Positions 35,600 through 47,360 of a stretch of 64,000 bases of DNA are shown in pieces. Within the stretch, counting starts at the first letter, position 1; each line of letters starts with the position of its first letter. Below the pieces are notes generated by a model. That model saw only the letters and a list, made by a program, of their open reading frames with translations, ran no database searches and was not told the DNA's origin. Source of the DNA: Mytilus galloprovincialis (Eukaryota > Mollusca > Bivalvia > Mytilida > Mytilidae); contig NC_134840.1 in the NCBI RefSeq assembly GCF_965363235.1, positions 97,042,416-97,106,415 of the forward strand, given 5' to 3'. The translations under genes and the position numbers were made by a program.

Positions 35600-35964
35600 T
35601 AGCTCATTTGGCCTGAAGGACCAAGTGAGCTTTTCTCATCACTTGGCGTCCGTCGTCTGTCGTCCGTCGTCGTCGTTAACTTTTTACATTTTGAACCACT
35701 GAATGGAATGGAACCAAACATGCCATGAATGTTCCTTATGAGGTGCTGACTAAGTGTTGTTACTTTGTTGCCAATCCATCATCCAAGTTGCCGCCAGCGG
35801 GGAATTCGTTTAACATAGGACCCCATGAGAAATGCATAGAAATATCTTCTTTTAGAAAACCACAGAATGGAATGCAATATTAAACCAAATTTTACCTTTT
35901 TATATGTGAATTTAAAAACCCAAGTAGAGTCAGGTGAGCGATACAGGCTCTTGAGAGCCTCTAG
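35600..35964 (+). mobile_element. HINE-like element, family B, single-unit copy
   Basis: 365 bp. The 5' end AGCTCATTTGGCC(T)GAAGG matches, inverted, CAGGTGAGC near the 3' end. The 3' end is a perfect 16-bp hairpin AGGCTCTTGAGAGCCT (35945-35960) followed by CTAG and T. The interior holds one copy of the 166-bp unit that is repeated 11 times in 39691-41737. A CGTCCGTCGTC microsatellite follows the 5' end. Confidence 0.75.
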
Positions 35965-37479
35965 TTAAGTTTATTTATGGACGCCTACAGTAAAAACAAG
36001 TCTTACTGAAATGCAAAAGTTATTCAGACTTATACATCGCATAACGGTTAATAAGAACGGTTGTGACAGTAACTTACTTTATTTCTGTTGACCTATATAT
36101 TTTTTTAAGTGATTAAGATTATAACACTGTACCCTTTTTTGGGGGTATTTTTTGCATTTTTACTTATGATATGAAAAAGAAGCTGTGGTATGATTGCCTA
36201 TGAGCATGACGAGATAACACTTCACCAAAGACCAAGTTACAAAGAAAAGAAAAAACAACTATGGGTAAAATTCTTACTGCATAATCTGTTTTATTTATTA
36301 GTTTGATGTGTGTGAGCTTTTGATTTTGCCATTTGCTTTGGTTTTTATCCGTTTAGAATTTTCCTCAGAGTTTGGTATGTTTGTTATTTTACTTTCCACA
36401 AATCGTTGTCAATATAATTGAATATATAATGCGACTGTAATACAGGTGAGAGTTTTGGTAAGCTCATAATAAAACCAGGTTTAATCCACCATTTTCTATG
36501 TAGAAAATGTCTGTACCAAGTCAGGAATAAATCAGTTGTTATCCGTTCGTTTGGTGTTTTTGACATTTTGACTTTGTCATTTAATAGGGACTTTCCGCTT
36601 TGAATTTTTTCAACGTTTGGTATTTTTGTTATTTTACTTTTACTAAGGTTATCATGATTATCTTGAATTTAAAGGTAGATATTTTTTTGGTTTGAGCGAT
36701 TGAGTGGTTTGCAGAAATGTTGTATATAGTGGAGTTTTTAATTCTCTAATTCCTTAAATTCAGGCAATTTACATATGTTACATGATTGATTGGTAGATTT
36801 TAGCTCACTATATGGACTCTGTTGATAACGCAGAGCAAACATAACGGTGAAAATCATGTTAAAGTATAATAACCCTTCCGGAGTACCTTAATGTTTGTAT
36901 TCAAACGTTCAGCAGATGGTACATACACATTCTGATTGAGCACAGGCTAAAAATTATATAGTTTTTTTTATATACGATTACTGAATAGATAGAAGAAGAT
37001 GGGGTATTAATGTCAATGAGACAACTATCCATTCAAATCTTTATAAGTTAAAGCATCATTGATGTTAATTGTGATCAAGCAATATTCATAGCTAGTCTTA
37101 TATTTTTTCTAATCGTACTTTGTTCTATATATTTTCTGATCGTATATCTTTCCCTCTCTTTCCATTTTCATAACCTCACTGTAAAATGTTTATGCTTTTG
37201 TCAAAAGATTTAGAATTGTCAATATTGATGCAAATATTTATTTTGATATTCCAATTTTAGACACTGTTAAATTAAAAAAAAAATATTTGCAATTTAATGG
37301 TTTTGAAAAAAAAATGGAAAGGAAAATCTTGGAAAAAGTAATATATTTTTTTATATGCCAATACTAATAATTCGCTTAATAATTTCAAGAAAGAAAAAGT
37401 ATTTTTTATCTAAATTGGTGTTCACTTTTTATTAGGAAAAAATACATTTCCTGAGCTCAAATATAAGACAATAACAATC
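35965..37479. other. Gene-free stretch with repeat fragments
   Basis: Holds GTACCAAGTCAGGAAT-family copies (36290-36395, 36505-36640), antisense tail fragments of the TTGTCTCATTGRCAATC family (36168-36250, 36996-37035), and otherwise AT-rich sequence. No gene recognised. Confidence 0.6.
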
Positions 37480-38030
37480 AAAACCAAGGAGTAGACAAAG
37501 ACTCATAAAACCAAAAGACATTTACATCAACAATTATAGATAATAATTAAGAAACAACACGAACTCCACTTAAAACCGGGATTGAAATCAGGTGCTCCGG
37601 ACGGGTAAGCATTTCCTGCACCGTATACGGCAACCGTCGTGTTATTTCTTTGTTCCGTTCGGTAATGATAGAAGGTTATTATGACTGAAGAAGAATATCA
37701 GATATGATTTCTGATACACTTTTGTCATAATGGCTTATCAGCTCATGATGGCGACCATAAAATTTCTTGAGTGATGACCTTAATTTGATTGATTCATAGC
37801 CCTGTCTTAGCATTTTTTGGGAAAGCAGTATTCCTCGTTCAACAAAATCAACGTACTTTTAGCTAGCTCTAGAGTAACGTATCAATTGAGACACATATAC
37901 TCCATATGCTGGTGCCGCACAGAAATGGAAAGTTGACTATAGGAAAGTTAAAACTATCGCGTTTGTCATAAATTTTGGTATTCAAACTACCATCAGTAGT
38001 CATTTCGAGAAAAAATAAATGTCACACAAT
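37480..38030 (-). mobile_element. PLE fragment: RT thumb and 3' tail
   Basis: The minus strand carries the block equivalent to APAYGVYVSQLIRYSRA near 37900, the thumb block with FYGRHHELI near 37755, and then the tail with CACCTGATTTCAATCCCGG. It is colinear with 300-800 but diverged, so it is an older, separate insertion. Confidence 0.7.
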
Positions 38031-38289
38031 GAACGAATTTCGTATTTGTAATTTACAATGACGACTTTCAAGGAGATGTTCACATAAGTGATAGACTGTA
38101 TGAACAGCAAGTTACGCCAATTATCAAAATATTTGATACCGGCCCGAATTTTAAAAAAAATCATATACAGGATATATAGATTTTTGTCAGGCCTAACTTA
38201 CCATTTGAGCAATAATAACGTGGTTGTTCTTTTTGATTTAAAAACAATCACTTAAGCCTACTGGTAATTATAAAGTCTATTTCTACATT

Positions 38290-38435
38290 TGAAAATGCAT
38301 GTACCAAGTCAGGAATATGACAGTTGTTGTCCATTCGTTTGATGTGTTTTGTCATTTGATTTTGCCATGTGATTAGGGACTTGACGATTGAATTTTCCTC
38401 GGAGTTCAGTATTTTTGTGATTTTAATTTTCACAT
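38290..38435 (+). repeat. Dispersed repeat, GTACCAAGTCAGGAAT family
   Basis: Runs from GCATGTACCAAGTCAGGAAT to CAGTATTTTTGTGATTTTAA; one of the better preserved copies. Confidence 0.75.
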
Positions 38436-38542
38436 TTGTTATAAAACCTTAGCATACTAGCTTTTGCAAAAAGACTATTTATTACCATCCGTGTTCTCTA
38501 ACGTTTTAAACCTTATAAGTTTTTAACATTACCCTTTTGGTT

Positions 38543-38632
38543 CATCGCACTTTAGAGTAATATTTCATCGTACTTTAGCAAACAAACAACCGTCGCACTT
38601 TAGCGTGATACACCATCGTACTTTAGAGTCCT
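38543..38632. repeat. Cluster of TCGYACTTTAG motifs
   Basis: Four copies of CATCGCACTTTAG / CATCGTACTTTAG / CGTCGCACTTTAG within 90 bp, at irregular spacing of about 20-30 bp, separated by unlike sequence. This is not a simple tandem repeat. Function unknown. Confidence 0.7.
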
Positions 38633-38639
38633 ACAGATA

Positions 38640-39231
38640 TATCAATACACATCTTGACCCTGATTTAATACATTACATTACACAAGCACAAGATACTAAA
38701 TATTTTGCATACTTTGAAAATAAAAATACCAATTGATTAATATATAAATATATTGCTTTCTAACATAAATTCACAAATAGTAAAGTATTGCTTGTCCATC
38801 CTTTTCTTAATTTGAAGACAAACAACATAAAACAAATTGGCAGTTGATGATTAAAATGATGTATAAAGTTTCTGAAAGTCGTACAAACACATAATTAGTT
38901 GCATGATATGTCTTCACTTTAGTATTCTGCACCATCTATAAAACCAGAATGGTTGCATAGATAAAAGCATAGCTGAATCAGAAACGAAAACCTATGAAAA
39001 AGATCAACATATTATATCTACTAAACAACAGGTCCCTTACTTAGGACAGGTGCAAACAAATGCAGCGTGTTTTACGTTTTAACAGGGTACAATCTTCAAC
39101 TTAACCTGAACTTAACTGTAACCATGGACAAAATGTATTAGTTATAATACAAAAAAGGTGTAATTGTAAAACAATATCAGAATTATAAATATAACCTTGA
39201 ACAAAATGGTATTACAATATTAATAAACGAG
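38640..39231. other. Gene-free stretch
   Basis: AT-rich. A short decayed block near 39035 (CTTACTTAGGACAGGTGCAA) resembles the Naiad tail (GACTTGGGACAGGCGCAA at about 20104). Confidence 0.5.
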
Positions 39232-39601
39232 AATTGTTCATAGTACAGGGATGATTAACTTGTACTATCATGTCCATGTTAAGTGGACCTTGCAATTGGG
39301 ATTAACATTAGAAAGATCATATCATAGGGAACATGTGTACTAAGTTTCATGTTGATTGGACCTCAACTTCATCAAAAGCTATCCCGACCAAAAACTTGAA
39401 CCTGTAACTTGCACTATCCTTTTCTATGTTCAGTGGAACGTGAAATATTGGTCAAAAATTTAATTTGACATCAACATAAGAAAGATCATATCATATGGAA
39501 CATGTGTACTAAGTTTCAAGTTGACCAAAATGTTAACCTAAGGAGGGACAGATGAATGGACACACAGACAAAAAAAACGTTATGCCCCTAGGTAGGGCAT
39601 A
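39232..39601 (+). mobile_element. HINE-like element, family D (degenerate)
   Basis: Contains AGAAAGATCATATCATAGGG, TGTGTACTAAGTTTCA twice, and an end like TATGCCCCTAGGTAGGGCAT. It appears to hold two partial units of the ~300-bp element at 53050 and 59733. Confidence 0.6.
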
Positions 39602-39690
39602 GTTAGTTATCAAAGATACCAGGCTTATAATTGTATACGCCAGACGCGCGTTTCGTCTACATAAGACTTATCAATGACACTCAGATCAAA
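39602..39690 (-). repeat. Dispersed CGCGCGTCTGGCG repeat, first half
   Basis: Reads AGTTATCAAAGATACCAGGC, then GCCAGACGCGCGTTTCGTCT, to CTCAGATCAAA. It is colinear with the reverse of 28255-28455 up to GATCAAA and resumes at 41738, so the family B element was inserted inside it. Confidence 0.8.
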
Positions 39691-41737
39691 CTAGAGGCTC
39701 TCAAGAGCCTGTATCGCTCACCTGATTCTACTTGGGTTTTTGAAATCATATAAAAAATATAAAATTTGGCTAAAAGTGACAACACAACCTCATTTATAAG
39801 GAAAGGAACATGTTTAATTTCATTCAAAAGTCCCCCACTGGCGGCCATCTTGGATGACGGATCGGCTACAAAGTAACAACACTTGGTCAGCACCACATTA
39901 GGAACATTCATGCCATGTTTGATTTCATTCCATTCAGTGGTTCTCTAAAAGAAGTCATTTGTATGCATTTCCCATAGGGTCCTATGTTAAACTAAGTCCC
40001 ACGCTGGCGGCCATCTTGGATGATGGATCGGCTACAAAGTAACAACACTTGGTCAGCACCACATAAGGAACATTCATGCCATGTTTGGTTTCATTCCATT
40101 CAGTGGTTCACTAGAAGAAGTGATTTGTATGCATTTCCATTAGGGTCCTATGTTAAACTAAGTCCCCCGCTGGTGGCCATCTTGGATAATGGATCAGCTA
40201 CAAAGTAACAACACTTGGTCAGCACCCCATAAGGAACATTCATGCTATGTTTGGTTTTATTCCATTCAGTGGTTCTCTAGAAGAAGTCATTTGTATGCAT
40301 TTCCCATAGGGTCCTATGTTAAACTAAGTCCCCTGCTGGCGGCCATCTTGGATGATGGATCGGCTACAAAGTAACAACACTTGGTCAGCACCCCATAAGG
40401 AAAATTCATGCCATGTTTGGTTTTATTCCATTCAGTGGTTCTCTAAAAGAAGTCATTTGTATGCATTTCCCATATGGTCCTATGTTAAACTAAGTCCCCG
40501 GCTGGTGGTCATCTTTGATGATGGATCAGCAACAAAGTAACAACACTTGGTCAGCACCTCAAAAGGAACATTCATGCCATGTTTGGTTTCATTCCATTTA
40601 GTGGTTCTCTAAAAGAAGTCATTTGTATGCATTTCCCTTAGGGTCCTATGTTAAACTAAGTCCCCCGCTGACGGCCATCTTGGATGATGGATCGGCTACA
40701 AAGTAACAACACTTGGTCAGCACCCCATAAGGAACATTCATGCTATGTTTGGTTTTATTCCATTCATTGGTTCTCTAAAAGAAGTCATTTGTATGCATTT
40801 CCCATAGGGTCCTATGTTAAACTAAGTCCCCTGCTGGGGCCATCTTTGATGATGGATCGGCTACAAAGTAACAACACTTGGTCAGCACCCCATAAGGAAC
40901 ATTCATGACATGTTTGGTTTCATTCCATTCAGTGGTTCACTAGAAGAAGTCATTTGTATGCATTTCCAATAGGGTCCTATGTTAAACTAAGTCCCCGCTG
41001 GCGGCCATCTTGGATAATGGATCGGCTACAAAGTAACAACAATTGGTCAGCACTCCATAAGGAACATTCATGCAATGTTTGGTTTCATTCCATTCAGTGG
41101 TTCTCTAGAAGAAGTCATTTGTATGCATTTACCATAGGGTCCTATGTTAAACTAAGTCCCCTGCTGGCGGCCATCTTGGATGATGGATCGGCTACAAAGT
41201 AACAACACTTGGTCAGCACCCCATAAGGATAATTCATGCTATGTTTGGTTTTATTCCATTCAGTGGTTCTCTAAAAGAAGTCATTTGTATGCATTTCCCA
41301 TAGGGTCCTATGTTAAACTAAGTCCCCGGCTGGCGGCCATCTTGGATGATGGATCGGCAACAAAGTAACAACACTTGGTCAGCACCTCATAAGGAACATT
41401 CATGCCATGTTTGGTTTTATTCCATTCAGTGGTTCTCTAAAAGAAGTCATTTATATGCATTTCCCATAGCGTCCTATGTTAAACTAAGTCCCCCGCTGGC
41501 GGCCATCTTGGATGATGGATCGGCTACAAAGTAACAACACTTGGTCAGCACCTCATAAGGAACATTCATGCCATGTTTGGTTCCATTCCATTCAGTGGTT
41601 CTCTAGAAGAAGTTCAAAATGTAAATTGTTAACGACGACGACGACGGACGACGCCGGACGACGCCGGACGACGACGACGGACGACGGACGCCAAGTGGTG
41701 AGAAAAGCTCACTTGGCCCTTCGGGCCAGGTGAGCTA
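39691..41737 (-). mobile_element. HINE-like element, family B, 11-unit copy
   Basis: Left edge CTAG (39691-39694) plus the 16-bp hairpin AGGCTCTCAAGAGCCT; right edge GGCCAGGTGAGCTAAAA. Between them are about 11 tandem units of ~166 bp, each with GGATCGGCTACAAAGTAACA, TCATGCCATGTTTGGTTTCA and CATTTCCCATAGGGTCCTAT. On the plus strand each unit opens a 62-codon frame, which is a by-product of the repeat. The same element at 35600-35964 has one unit. Confidence 0.8.
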
Positions 41738-41830
41738 AAAAGTTAAAAAGCCGAACAAGTATCAAGTTGAAGGGCATTTAGGACCCAAAATTCCAAAAAG
41801 TTGTGCCAAATACGGCTAAGGTAATCTATG
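41738..41830 (-). repeat. Dispersed CGCGCGTCTGGCG repeat, second half
   Basis: Continues 39602-39690 after the inserted family B element: AAAAAGTTGTGCCAAATACG is the reverse of the 28290 region of the intact copy. Confidence 0.75.
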
Positions 41831-41855
41831 CCCGGGATAGAAAAAAAACTTAGTG

Positions 41856-41960
41856 TTTCTCGCTGCATTGAAGACCCATTAGTGGCTTTCGGCTGTTGTC
41901 TGCTCTATGATCGGGTTGTTGTCTCTTTGATACATTCCCAATTTCCATTTTCCCTTTTAT
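41856..41960 (+). mobile_element. Solo Naiad-type PLE 3' tail
   Basis: TCGCTGCATTGAAGACCCAT, CTTTCGGCTGTTGTCTGCTC and TTGATACATTCCCAATTTCC match, in this orientation, the 3' end of the Naiad at 19856. A severely truncated insertion. Confidence 0.75.
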
Positions 41961-41964
41961 TTTG

Positions 41965-42165
41965 TAAACATTTATGATAATGACCATATAATTGATATTC
42001 ATGTCAACACCGAAGTGCTGACTACTGGGCTGGTAATACTCTCGGGGACGAAACGTCCAACAGCAGTGGCATCGACCCAGTGGTGTAAATAGTTATCAAA
42101 GGTACCAGGATTATAATTTTAAACACCAGACGCGCGTTTCGTCTACATAAGACTTATCATGCAAG
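41965..42165 (-). repeat. Dispersed CGCGCGTCTGGCG repeat, longer version
   Basis: GATATTCATGTCAACACCGA, GGGGACGAAACGTCC (a near-palindrome) and CATCGACCCAGTGG lead into GTTATCAAAGGTACCAGG and CCAGACGCGCGTTTCGTC. It extends the repeat beyond what 28255-28455 keeps. Confidence 0.7.
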
Positions 42166-42874
42166 TGGAATTGATTTTTAGTTAGATATAGTTGAGGTTG
42201 AGATTGACATTTTTTTTTTGTAATCATGTAATCACATATTGTCTTAATCAAATTCCATAACTTTACTTGTTTCAATTGAAGTAAAGCAGAATTACACCTA
42301 CATGAATATCAATATATTGGTATATGTTGATAAAGGAAGCCACGAAGTTATGACATAAGAGTGCACACACTGAAATGTCTCGCCGTCTTTACTAACCATT
42401 TATATTATGTTGATAGTGCTAAATATACATTTTTACTACAACCATCACATAAACTTAACATGATCCAAGAAAACTAGGCCAAGGTCATTTAACCGAAGGA
42501 GAAATACATGTACACTTTACAATCATTCAATACACCAAACAAAGTTTGCCTATTGCTTATAGTTTCTAAGAAACAGACTAAACCAAGACAACTAAACATT
42601 GACCAACGAACCATGAAAATGAGGTTAAAGTCAGATGAACCATGCCAGGTAGACATGTACAGCTTACAATCCTACCAAATATAGTCGACCTATTGATTAA
42701 AGTTTAAGAAAAACAAAATAAAACACAAAAGCTTAACACTTATCAATGAACCGTGAAAATGAGGTCAAGGTCAAACCTGCCAGTTGGACATGTACACCAT
42801 ACTATCATTCCATACATACATACATGAAGTATACCTATTGCATACAGTAAAAGAAAACCAGACCAAAAAACACA

Positions 42875-43913
42875 ATTGACAGCTGCGCCATGAGCGCATG
42901 ATACATCTGTTGTATTTTTTAAGAATAAAGTTCAATAATTTCTCAATGTCATTTCAGATTATAAACTAAAGGAAGATTATTCTAACTGATATATAAACCA
43001 GTCACCAAAATTTAATGAAAACTGCTTAAAGCACTTTAAAGGGATTGTCTGAAAACTGGAAAAGCACCCCTTTTTTTTTTAATAAAATCGCATAACTCGA
43101 AAGTGTAAAATCTAAAATTTATAAAAATTATAAGGGAGCTTACATCAATAGATATAAACAATTTTCCAAAGCTTCAGGAAAAATGCTGAAACCAATTTTG
43201 AGTAATTATCCGAAAACTGGAAAATCCCCATTTTTAATGAATAAAAATCCATAACTCAGAATTGTAAAATCTAAAATTTATAAAAATCAAAAGGAAGCTC
43301 GTGTCAATAGACATAAATAAGTTTCTTGGAAATTGGTGAAAGCATTTTTGAGTTATTGTCCAAAAACTGAAAAATCCCCCCTTTTTAATGAAAACACCAT
43401 AAAGTTCTTAGAAACGTAAAATTTAAAATTTATAATAAACAAAAGGGAGCTCACGTCAATAGGTGTGAACAATTCACCAAATTTTCTTGTAAATTGGTGA
43501 AAGCATTTTTGAGTTATTGTCCGAAAACTGAAAAATTCCCCCTTTTTAATGAAAACACCATAAAGTTCTTAGAAACGTAAAATTTAAAATTTATAAAAAA
43601 ACAAAAGGAAGCTCAGGTCAATAGGTGTGAACAATTCACCAAAGTTTCTTGCAAATTGGTGAAATCATTTTAGAGTTATTGTCCGAAAACTGAAAAAATC
43701 CCCCCTTTTTAATGAAAACACCATAAAGTTCTTAGAAACGTAAAATTTAAAATTTACAAAAAACAAAAGGGAGCTCACGTCAATAGGTGTGAACAATTCA
43801 CCAAAGTTTTATGCAAATTGGTTGAAGCATTTTTGAGTTAATGTTCAACTTGCTGATGACAGACAGACAGACAAACAACAGTATACAATAATACGTCCCG
43901 TAAACGCGTATAA
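42875..43913. mobile_element. Tandem-array element, family E (161-bp units)
   Basis: Five units of about 161 bp with GAAAACTGAAAAATCCCC and GGTGTGAACAATTCACC. It starts near TTGACAGCTGCGCC(ATGA)GCGC (small hairpin) and ends ATACGTCCCGTAAACGCGTA. It interrupts family F between AACACAA and AAACTTA, a junction intact at 47275 in the other family F copy. Confidence 0.75.
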
Positions 43914-44329
43914 AAACTTAACTATAACCACTGAACCATGAAAATGATGTCAAGGTCAGATAACACCTGTCAGCTGGACATGTAAACCTTACATGTCCTT
44001 CCATACATTAAATATACTAGACCCATTGCTTACATAATCTGAGATATGGACTTCACCACCATATCTTAACCTTGTTTACTGATCCATGAAATTAGGTTGA
44101 GGTCAATTGAAAACTGTCTGCGAGCATGAGGACCTTGCAAGCTATGCACATACCACATAAACTTGTCCTATTACTTATCATCAGAACTGAACCATGAAAA
44201 TGAGGTCAAGGAGAATGGTCATGTGACAGACTGAAACTTTGTTATAGAAGGCATCTATATACAAAGTATGAATCATCCAGGTCTTCCACCTTCTAAAATA
44301 TAAAGCTTTCAAGAAGTAAGCTAATAAGA

Positions 44330-45050
44330 TTTGATCATTAAGCATTACATAAATTTAATAAATTGAGATTATCGTCTGCTAAACTAGAGTTAACTTTTCT
44401 TTAATTTTGAAGGACTTGAGCATCTTTTATTTACCTACATAATTTCATAAGCGGTTTCCCGCTTTTATCAAATAATTTGGTATAAAATTGCATGCTTTTC
44501 ATAGTTTGTTCATTCCGTGATTTGAACTGAAGGAATACAAAAACCCAACCGATCCCACCCTTGAGAACATTTTCTGCTGTTTGTTGTATATTTTCAGATA
44601 TTATTAAAAGAAGCGTCATGGATTGGACAGAATGTGAACTGAATATATTGCTTTACTGAATGGCTGAATTTATCACAGTTGGCGTTTGGTAGCCCAGTTG
44701 CCATTTGGAGAAAACATATGATGGTTGCCCTACAATGTTTTTATCTTGGACATTAATGAGACATTGTCGATGAATGCAAATTCGTTGGCGGGTTGATACA
44801 TAGTTGAACTGTCCTAATAAATCCATGACAAAAATTGCCAAAATTCAAACTTACTATTTGTTGTTTTTTATTATGATCATTTATTAATTTATTTTAGCAA
44901 TTTGTCTACATTTGTATAATAAAGATAATCTGGCGTCATTGAAAATATTACGAGTGATTTCAATGAATTTAGGTTATCTTTTATCTGGTATATCGAATTC
45001 CTAAATTTACTTCTGTTGGTTTCTTTTGAATATTTAATAATATGACCCCA
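44330..45050. other. Unassigned insertion inside family F
   Basis: Absent from the family F copy at 46590-49490. Two 62-codon minus-strand frames (44431-44619, 44653-44841) contain ENVLKGGIGWVFVF and VSTRQRICIHRQCLINVQ, which might be decayed coding sequence, but I recognise no family. Confidence 0.4.
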
Positions 45051-46676
45051 TCATTACCGCAGCCTCTTGATCACTATCCCTATGTCATGCTTTCTGGCTC
45101 GACAAAAAAGAGACTAATCTCGAGCTCCTAAATTGAAAGACAAATAAACACAACATATTTTGTAACATTTTATTTTTTGTCAGTATACAGATGATAACTG
45201 CCTCTATAGAACTTTCAGTCATATCTCACTTATGATAATTCTAAACTTATACAATGAAACCATGTAACAGGTGAAAGGATCATAATATATCACTTATAAT
45301 AGGTATGGATGTTATACTCTCCAAACATAACAAATACTAATAAAAGGAGATGTGGAGTAAACACGAAAACTTCACTTCAAATAAATCAATCTGTCTTATC
45401 AAGTGGAGGAGTTTTAATTGATGAATTTGAGTTAAAAAAATTGAGTTGTTTGCTGTCAGATTAGTGAGCAACTTGCACAAATACCTTCATAAATCAAATT
45501 AATTGAATCGGTTATAATCATCTGTACAAATAGGAAAAAAGTAGATGTGGGGTAAACACGAAAACTTCACTTCAAGTAAATCAATCTATCTTATCAAGTC
45601 AAAGGGTCTCAATTGATGAATTTGAGTTAAAAGTTTTTTTTTGTTAGCTGTCATATTGGTGAGCAACTTGCACAATCAAATAAAATAGTTTGATTATAAT
45701 TATCCATAGAAATGTGAAAATAAATGTTTTAACCTTTTCAAACTTATTGCATTAATCTAGGAAGGCTCTTCCATTACCATGTTCAAATTTTGTAATCAAA
45801 TAAGTCTGCCATCTAACATGGTGGCCAAGGAAAATTACTCCCACCTCAAATTACATCAATGGAAAAAACATAAACAATGTATAAATACATTTTGTTGTAT
45901 AAAAGTTGTTTACCTGGGTTGTGTTCAATATCGTAGCTGCTATGTACATGTTGACTACTGTATATAGCTATCCTAGCCGCTAAAAAAGTTATTTTGATAA
46001 GCTAGATACATAAGATAGTGTTCAACATAGATAGATATCTAAGATGGTGGCTACATTAGATGCTACAATATTGAATGCAACACTGGTAAAACTAAATCAA
46101 AGTGGGAAGGATGTTGAAAACAAACCAATTAAGAAATTCAACCACCATGCTGGTCAATCATGTTCTCCACTTATCCTCTTATATGACATATTGACCAATC
46201 AGAAATTACAATTACAACTAAACTTTTGAATTAGTCCATCATTATAAAACATGTTTGCAAAATTCATTTGATAATGACAAATATTTTTTGCGTCAACTTC
46301 AAATTGATTTTTTCTGTGTAATCTTGATTTCCTAATTTATTTTTTTTTCATTTTTATCTGTTTGTTTTCAGGCTTGGTTATTTTTTGACAAACAATACAT
46401 AAATATTTCTTACAACTGACTGCTTTAAGTGTTGAGGAATATTCATTTTCAACCTGTTTTCATGCAATACCAGTAATTTGAAGTTCTAACCTGGTCAGGA
46501 GCTTCTTTTTTTCAAATCCTGCTCTCCCAATAAGAAAAAAGCAAATGTTCACTTATGAGATGAAACAGAACTAAGAAAATGTAACAGAACTAAGACAAGA
46601 ATGTACACGCTGAAATGTCTCGCCTTCTTTACTAATCGTTGATATTATGTTGATAGTCCTAAATATAAAGCTTTAT

Positions 46677-47100
46677 TACAAAAAGAGGGACGAAAGATAC
46701 CAAAGGGACAGTCAAACTCATAAATCTAAAACAAACTGACAACGCCATGGCAAAAAATGAAAAAGACAAACAGAAAAGCAATAGTACACATGACACAACA
46801 TAGAAAACTAAAGAATAAACAACACGAACCCCACCAAAAACTAGGGGTGATCTCAGGTGCTCCGGAAGGGTAAGCAAATCCTGCTCCTCATGTGGCACCC
46901 GTCGTGTTGCTTATGTGATTACAAATCCGGTAAATAGTCTAATTCGGTAGGTCACATTCATGAAAGGGAAGGAGATTGTAGTTACGACGTAAGGAATATA
47001 TCCGATATCATTTGTGAAACGGTTATTCCATAACGGTTAACCAACTCGTGATGGCGTCCGTAAAATTTACGAAGGGATGATTTCAACTTCACCATTTGGA
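46677..47100 (-). mobile_element. PLE 3' fragment nested in family F
   Basis: Starts AAAAAGAGGGACGAAAGATA and ends TGATTTCAACTTCACCATTT, colinear with 150-573. The short frame at 46659-46898 resembles that at 117-371 and is tail sequence, not a gene. Both junctions with family F are visible. Confidence 0.8.
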
Positions 47101-47360
47101 CTGTCACATAAACTTAAAGTTAACCAAGAAAACTAAACATTGACCAATGAATCATGGAAATGATGTCAAGGTCAGATGAACCATGCAAGGCAGACATGTA
47201 CAGCTAACAATTCTTCCACTCAACAAATATAGTTGACTTGTTACTTATAGTTTAAGAAAAACAGACCAAAACACAAAAACTTAACACTGAGCAATAAACC
47301 GTGAATATGAGGTCAAGGTCAAATTAAACCTGCGCGACTGACATATACACAGCAAAAAGT

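Larger units (their letters stand above)
42355..45110 (+). mobile_element. Family F element, copy 1, with two nested insertions
   Basis: Starts GAGTGCACACACTGAAATGT and CTCGCCGTCTTTACTAACC, has several internal units with ATGAAAATGAGGTCAAGG, and ends GATCACTATCCCTATGTC...GGCTCGAC. The matching empty site is present in the duplicate segment at about 50262. Insertions inside it: a 161-bp tandem-array element (42875-43913) and about 720 bp of unknown sequence (44330-45050). It is non-coding. Confidence 0.7.
42162..46370. repeat. Segmental duplication, copy 1
   Basis: Aligns with 49945-51965 once inserted elements are removed. Shared landmarks are GACATTKKYYTTKGTAATCA near 42215/49998, AAGTTATGACA at the insertion site (42345/50252), GTCAGTATACAGATGATAAC (45180/50332), GGTATGGATGTTATACTC (45302/50460), and AATTAGTCCATCATTATAAA (46229/51833). 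Read on the minus strand, the AAAAAATAAAATGTT near 45175 could be a polyadenylation signal, so this may be the decayed 3' end of a duplicated gene. Confidence 0.75.

Noticed and set aside
40020-41733. Series of ~62-residue plus-strand frames starting MMDRLQSNNTWSAPHKEHS, resembling a gene family
   Set aside because: Each frame is one 166-bp unit of the family B tandem array; period and boundaries follow the repeat and not a gene.
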